The notes under the pieces were generated by a model. That model worked only from the letters and a program-made list of their open reading frames with translations. It did no database searches and had not been told where the DNA came from. Positions 61,650-64,000 of a DNA stretch of 64,000 nucleotides are shown here, piece by piece. Both the position numbers and the translations under genes were made by a program. Source of the DNA: Flavobacterium commune. Lineage in GTDB: Bacteria > Bacteroidota > Bacteroidia > Flavobacteriales > Flavobacteriaceae. Where the stretch lies: assembly GCF_001857965.1 (NCBI RefSeq), contig NZ_CP017774.1, forward strand, positions 992,001 to 1,056,000, read 5' to 3'. The stretch's first letter is position 1. Each line of letters begins with the position of its first letter.

Positions 61650-62872
61650 TGAATTCAAATTTTGACATCATAATTGTTGGCGGTGGCGCAGCAGGATTTT
61701 TCACAGCCATAAATATTGTCGAAAAAAACCCCAAATTAAAAGTAGCTATTCTGGAGCGCGGTAATGAAGTTTTGCAAAAAGTCCGCATTTCTGGGGGTGG
61801 TCGTTGCAATGTAACCCATGCCTGTTTTGAACCTAATGAATTAGTAAAATTTTATCCTCGTGGTGAAAAAGAATTACGCGGTCCTTTTCATCAATTTTGT
61901 TCTGGTGATACCATAGAATGGTTTGAAAAACATGGAGTAGCGTTAAAAATCGAAGAGGACGGCAGAATGTTTCCTGTTTCTAATTCGTCCCAAACCATTA
62001 TTGATTGTTTTCTGAAGGCAACCCAAAAACTAGGAATTACAGTCCTGACCGGACAAAGCGTACAATCGATTTTCAGTCCCGAAGTCTCGGGAGAATCGGT
62101 CTGGAAAATAGACACTCAAAACCAACAATTTATTTGCGAAAAATTAGTAATGGCAACAGGCAGTAATCCTAAGATTTGGGAAATGCTGCAACAAAAAGGT
62201 CATGCCGTTGTGAGTCCTGTACCTTCCCTATTTACTTTTAATATCAAAGATTCCCGAATTAAGGAATTACCAGGTGTTTCGGCACAGGTTTCTGTAAAAG
62301 TAAAAGACACTAAACTCACTTCAACCGGTCCTTTGTTAATCACTCATTGGGGTATGAGCGGACCGGCTATATTAAAATTATCGGCTTGGGGTGCACGCAT
62401 TTTACACGATAAAAATTATCAATTCACGATTTTTGTGAATTGGCTCAACGACATTGAAACCAGCGAAGCTGAAAAAATCCTGAAAGACCTAAAACAGGAA
62501 CATGCTAAAAAAACGGTTTCAAAAAAATCTCCTTTTGAAATTACTAATCGACTATGGGAAAGCTTAGTTCTTGCTTCCGGTATTTCCACCGAAACCAAGT
62601 GGGCCGATTTATCGAAAACTCAATTACAAAATCTGGCCAAACAATTAACCAATGCTACTTTTCAAGTCAATGGAAAAAGTACTTTTAAAGAAGAATTTGT
62701 AACTGCAGGTGGAATTGATTTAAAAGAAATCAATTTCAAAACCATGGAAAGCAAATTACATGAAAATCTTTATTTTGCTGGTGAAATCGTTAATATTGAT
62801 GCTATTACAGGTGGATTTAATTTCCAGAATGCCTGGACCAGTGGGTTTATTTTGGCGAATGGAATTTCTTAA
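61649..62872 (+). CDS. NAD(P)/FAD-dependent oxidoreductase (BaiN/YhiN/HI0933 family)
   Basis: Two-dinucleotide-binding flavoprotein. The N-terminal FAD loop IIVGGGAAGFFTAINI is the GxGxxG Rossmann signature, with ERGNEVLQKVRISGGGRCNVTH as the family hallmark (given in parts: LQKVRISGGGRCNVTHAC). MATGSNPKIWEML follows, and the C-terminal FAD contact is LYFAGEIVNIDAITGGFNFQ, where GE plus the GGFN segment is typical. 407 aa is a standard length. The physiological substrate is not established for most members. The DUF1801 gene follows 21 bp downstream. Confidence 0.92.
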   Translation: MNSNFDIIIVGGGAAGFFTAINIVEKNPKLKVAILERGNEVLQKVRISGGGRCNVTHACFEPNELVKFYPRGEKELRGPFHQFCSGDTIEWFEKHGVALKIEEDGRMFPVSNSSQTIIDCFLKATQKLGITVLTGQSVQSIFSPEVSGESVWKIDTQNQQFICEKLVMATGSNPKIWEMLQQKGHAVVSPVPSLFTFNIKDSRIKELPGVSAQVSVKVKDTKLTSTGPLLITHWGMSGPAILKLSAWGARILHDKNYQFTIFVNWLNDIETSEAEKILKDLKQEHAKKTVSKKSPFEITNRLWESLVLASGISTETKWADLSKTQLQNLAKQLTNATFQVNGKSTFKEEFVTAGGIDLKEINFKTMESKLHENLYFAGEIVNIDAITGGFNFQNAWTSGFILANGIS

Positions 62873-62893
62873 ATATAACTAATCCCTTTTAAA

Positions 62894-63247
62894 ATGGAAG
62901 AAGTAGAAGAATATATTAACACATTTCCCATTGAAATTCAAAAAATAGCACAAGAAATAAGAAACATTATTAAAAATGAAGCTCCGGATTGTGTTGAAAG
63001 AATTTCTTATGGAATGCCGGCTTACAAAACATTCGGAAAGCCATTAGTCTATTTTGCTGCCTACAAAAATCACATTGGTTTATATGCAACTCCTTCAGGA
63101 CATACACAATTTTCTGAAGCATTATCAAAATACAAGCAAGGCAAAGGTTCTGTTCAATTTCCTCTTGATGCGCCTATCCCTTATGAACTAATCAGAAAAA
63201 TAGTTGCATTTCGTGTAAAAGAAAATATGGAAAAATTCAAGAAATAA
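62894..63247 (+). CDS. DUF1801 family protein (YdhG-like)
   Basis: A 117-aa soluble protein of the DUF1801 group, whose fold resembles small frataxin-like or SH3-related proteins. Recognisable segments: FPIEIQKIAQEIRNIIKNEAPD, ERISYGMPAYKTFGKPLVYFAAYKNHIGLY and a C-terminal PIPYELIRKIVAFRVKEN, all in the order typical of YdhG-like proteins (quoted in parts). It lies 21 bp after the flavoprotein and 23 bp before the YdeI-like gene, which often accompanies it. Function is unknown for the family. Confidence 0.85.
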   Translation: MEEVEEYINTFPIEIQKIAQEIRNIIKNEAPDCVERISYGMPAYKTFGKPLVYFAAYKNHIGLYATPSGHTQFSEALSKYKQGKGSVQFPLDAPIPYELIRKIVAFRVKENMEKFKK

Positions 63248-63270
63248 AGTCTTATAACCAACATCAAATA

Positions 63271-63747
63271 ATGGAAAAACCTTTAATCAGTAAAGAATAT
63301 CTTTTAGAAAAATTCCCGGGAAAAGGAGGTTGGACATACGCAGCAATTCCAGAAATACTACAAGATAAAAAAACTCCTTTTGGTTGGGTAAAAGTTCGTG
63401 GAAGTATTGACGATTACGAATTAAAAAATTACAAACTCATGCCCATGGGAAACGGAAAATTATTTCTTCCGCTAAAAGCTGCAGTTCGAAAAAAAATAGG
63501 AAAACAAGCCGGAGATTATGTAAAAGTGATTTTATACAAAGACGAAAATCCTTTGGAAATTCCAAATGAACTAGAACTCTGCCTCAAAGATGAACCATTG
63601 GCTTATGAAACTTTTATCAACTTAAAAGAAGGTGAACAAAAAGCATTTATTGATTGGATTTATTCGGCAAAAAAGGATGAAACCAAAGTAGAACGAATAG
63701 CAAATACTATAAACAAAGTGATAAAAGGAGAAAAATTACACCCCTAA
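63271..63747 (+). CDS. YdeI/OmpD-associated family protein (DUF1905)
   Basis: A 158-aa protein with two parts: an N-terminal DUF1905-like beta domain (KGGWTYAAIPEI, GWVKVRGSIDDYELKNYKL, PMGNGKLFLPLKAAVRKKIGK) and a C-terminal helical bacteriocin-protection/OmdA-like region (AYETFINLKEGEQKAFIDWIYSAKKDETKVERIANTI, in parts). No signal peptide. It follows the DUF1801 gene by 23 bp, and the two families frequently co-occur. Function is unknown; links to stress tolerance or bacteriocin protection in other bacteria should not be transferred without test. Confidence 0.85.
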   Translation: MEKPLISKEYLLEKFPGKGGWTYAAIPEILQDKKTPFGWVKVRGSIDDYELKNYKLMPMGNGKLFLPLKAAVRKKIGKQAGDYVKVILYKDENPLEIPNELELCLKDEPLAYETFINLKEGEQKAFIDWIYSAKKDETKVERIANTINKVIKGEKLHP

Positions 63748-63856
63748 TACTTTTTAAAAATCAGATTTTAAATCATCATAATTAACAAGTATTTACATAA
63801 TTTTTAACTTTTTAAGACCAATAACTTTACTACTTTTACCTCAAAGTAGTATTTGT

Positions 63857-64000
63857 ATGAAAAAACTAGCTGTCATTTTATTGATTACGATTGTTCAATT
63901 TAGTTTTTCACAATCCAGAAAAGTAATCAATGGTAGTGTTTTCTCTCAAAATCTACTCATCCCAGACGCTGAAATCATCAACCTTTCTACAGAACGAAGC
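63857..64000 (+). CDS. N-terminus of a secreted protein with a carboxypeptidase-regulatory-like start (3' end outside window)
   Basis: Only 48 codons are visible. They encode a signal peptide (LAVILLITIVQFSFSQ) followed by SRKVINGSVFSQNLLIPDAE, which matches the opening of carboxypeptidase-regulatory-like domains at the N-terminus of many Bacteroidota exported and TonB-dependent proteins. The frame stays open to base 64000. The identity of the full protein cannot be told. Confidence 0.75.
   Translation, partial: MKKLAVILLITIVQFSFSQSRKVINGSVFSQNLLIPDAEIINLSTERS

Overview
The window looks like a chromosomal segment of a Flavobacterium-type member of the Bacteroidota. The DNA is AT-rich and intergenic gaps are short. 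Several genes are preceded by the Bacteroidota -7 box TAnnTTTG. Gene content also fits: SusC/SusD, an ECF sigma/FecR pair, lptC, a GYDIA-type GHMP kinase and mevalonate-pathway HMG-CoA reductase. Every assignment is read from the sequence; no database search was run.

Layout. 1-11047: cell envelope genes. These are the 3' part of PBP2 and rodA (elongasome), a DNA/RNA non-specific nuclease, the tail-specific protease Prc, and the run surE, lpxB, an NlpC/P60 lipoprotein and a ComEC/Rec2-like protein. 11057-15587: minus-strand thioredoxin-like protein, a POT peptide transporter and a DPP-IV-type peptidase, suggesting peptide use. 15768-21002: HMG-CoA reductase plus GHMP kinase (isoprenoid route), ilvD, an unknown lipoprotein and a PH-domain protein. 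21088-22457: an IS256-family insertion sequence with an 8-bp target duplication, placed exactly at the guaB stop codon. 22460-28159: guaB, a lipoprotein plus beta-barrel pair, HMG-CoA lyase and pyrD. 28448-30839: a coiled-coil secreted protein, a DUF1003 protein and pepT. 31030-37295: a minus-strand envelope run (coaX, outer-membrane protein, lptC, small membrane protein, CNNM/CBS protein, PpiD-like foldase). 37395-37467: tRNA-Phe(GAA). 37614-39165: chromate transporter plus DoxX.

39260-52086 is a compact polysaccharide utilisation locus, all on the minus strand. In transcription order it holds an ECF sigma factor, a FecR anti-sigma factor, an STN-containing SusC, a SusD, a GH51 alpha-L-arabinofuranosidase and a GH127 beta-L-arabinofuranosidase. 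This points to arabinan or arabinose-containing glycans. A terminator follows susD and a well-formed promoter precedes the GH51 gene, so transporter and enzymes are probably separate but coordinated units.

52423-58741 is the most interesting region: an acetate-use module. It encodes a stand-alone zinc-ribbon/HTH protein resembling the InsA half of IS1 transposases, a SatP-type acetate transporter, a tiny two-helix membrane protein, a sodium:solute-symporter/STAC/histidine-kinase fusion (CrbS/CbrA type), a receiver-only response regulator with no output domain, and acetyl-CoA synthetase. The kinase and acs pairing recalls the CrbS/CrbR acetate switch of gammaproteobacteria, but the DNA-binding half of the regulator is missing. 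The InsA-like protein is a candidate for that role (inference).

58925-64000: a GH13 alpha-amylase-like enzyme without a signal peptide, a glycerophosphodiester phosphodiesterase, a BaiN/YhiN-type flavoprotein, two small DUF1801 and YdeI-like proteins, and the start of a secreted protein that runs off the window. Noncoding features include several strong intrinsic terminators (one inside the comEC coding sequence), hairpins in the susC leader and in the IS leader, and dispersed intergenic repeats.
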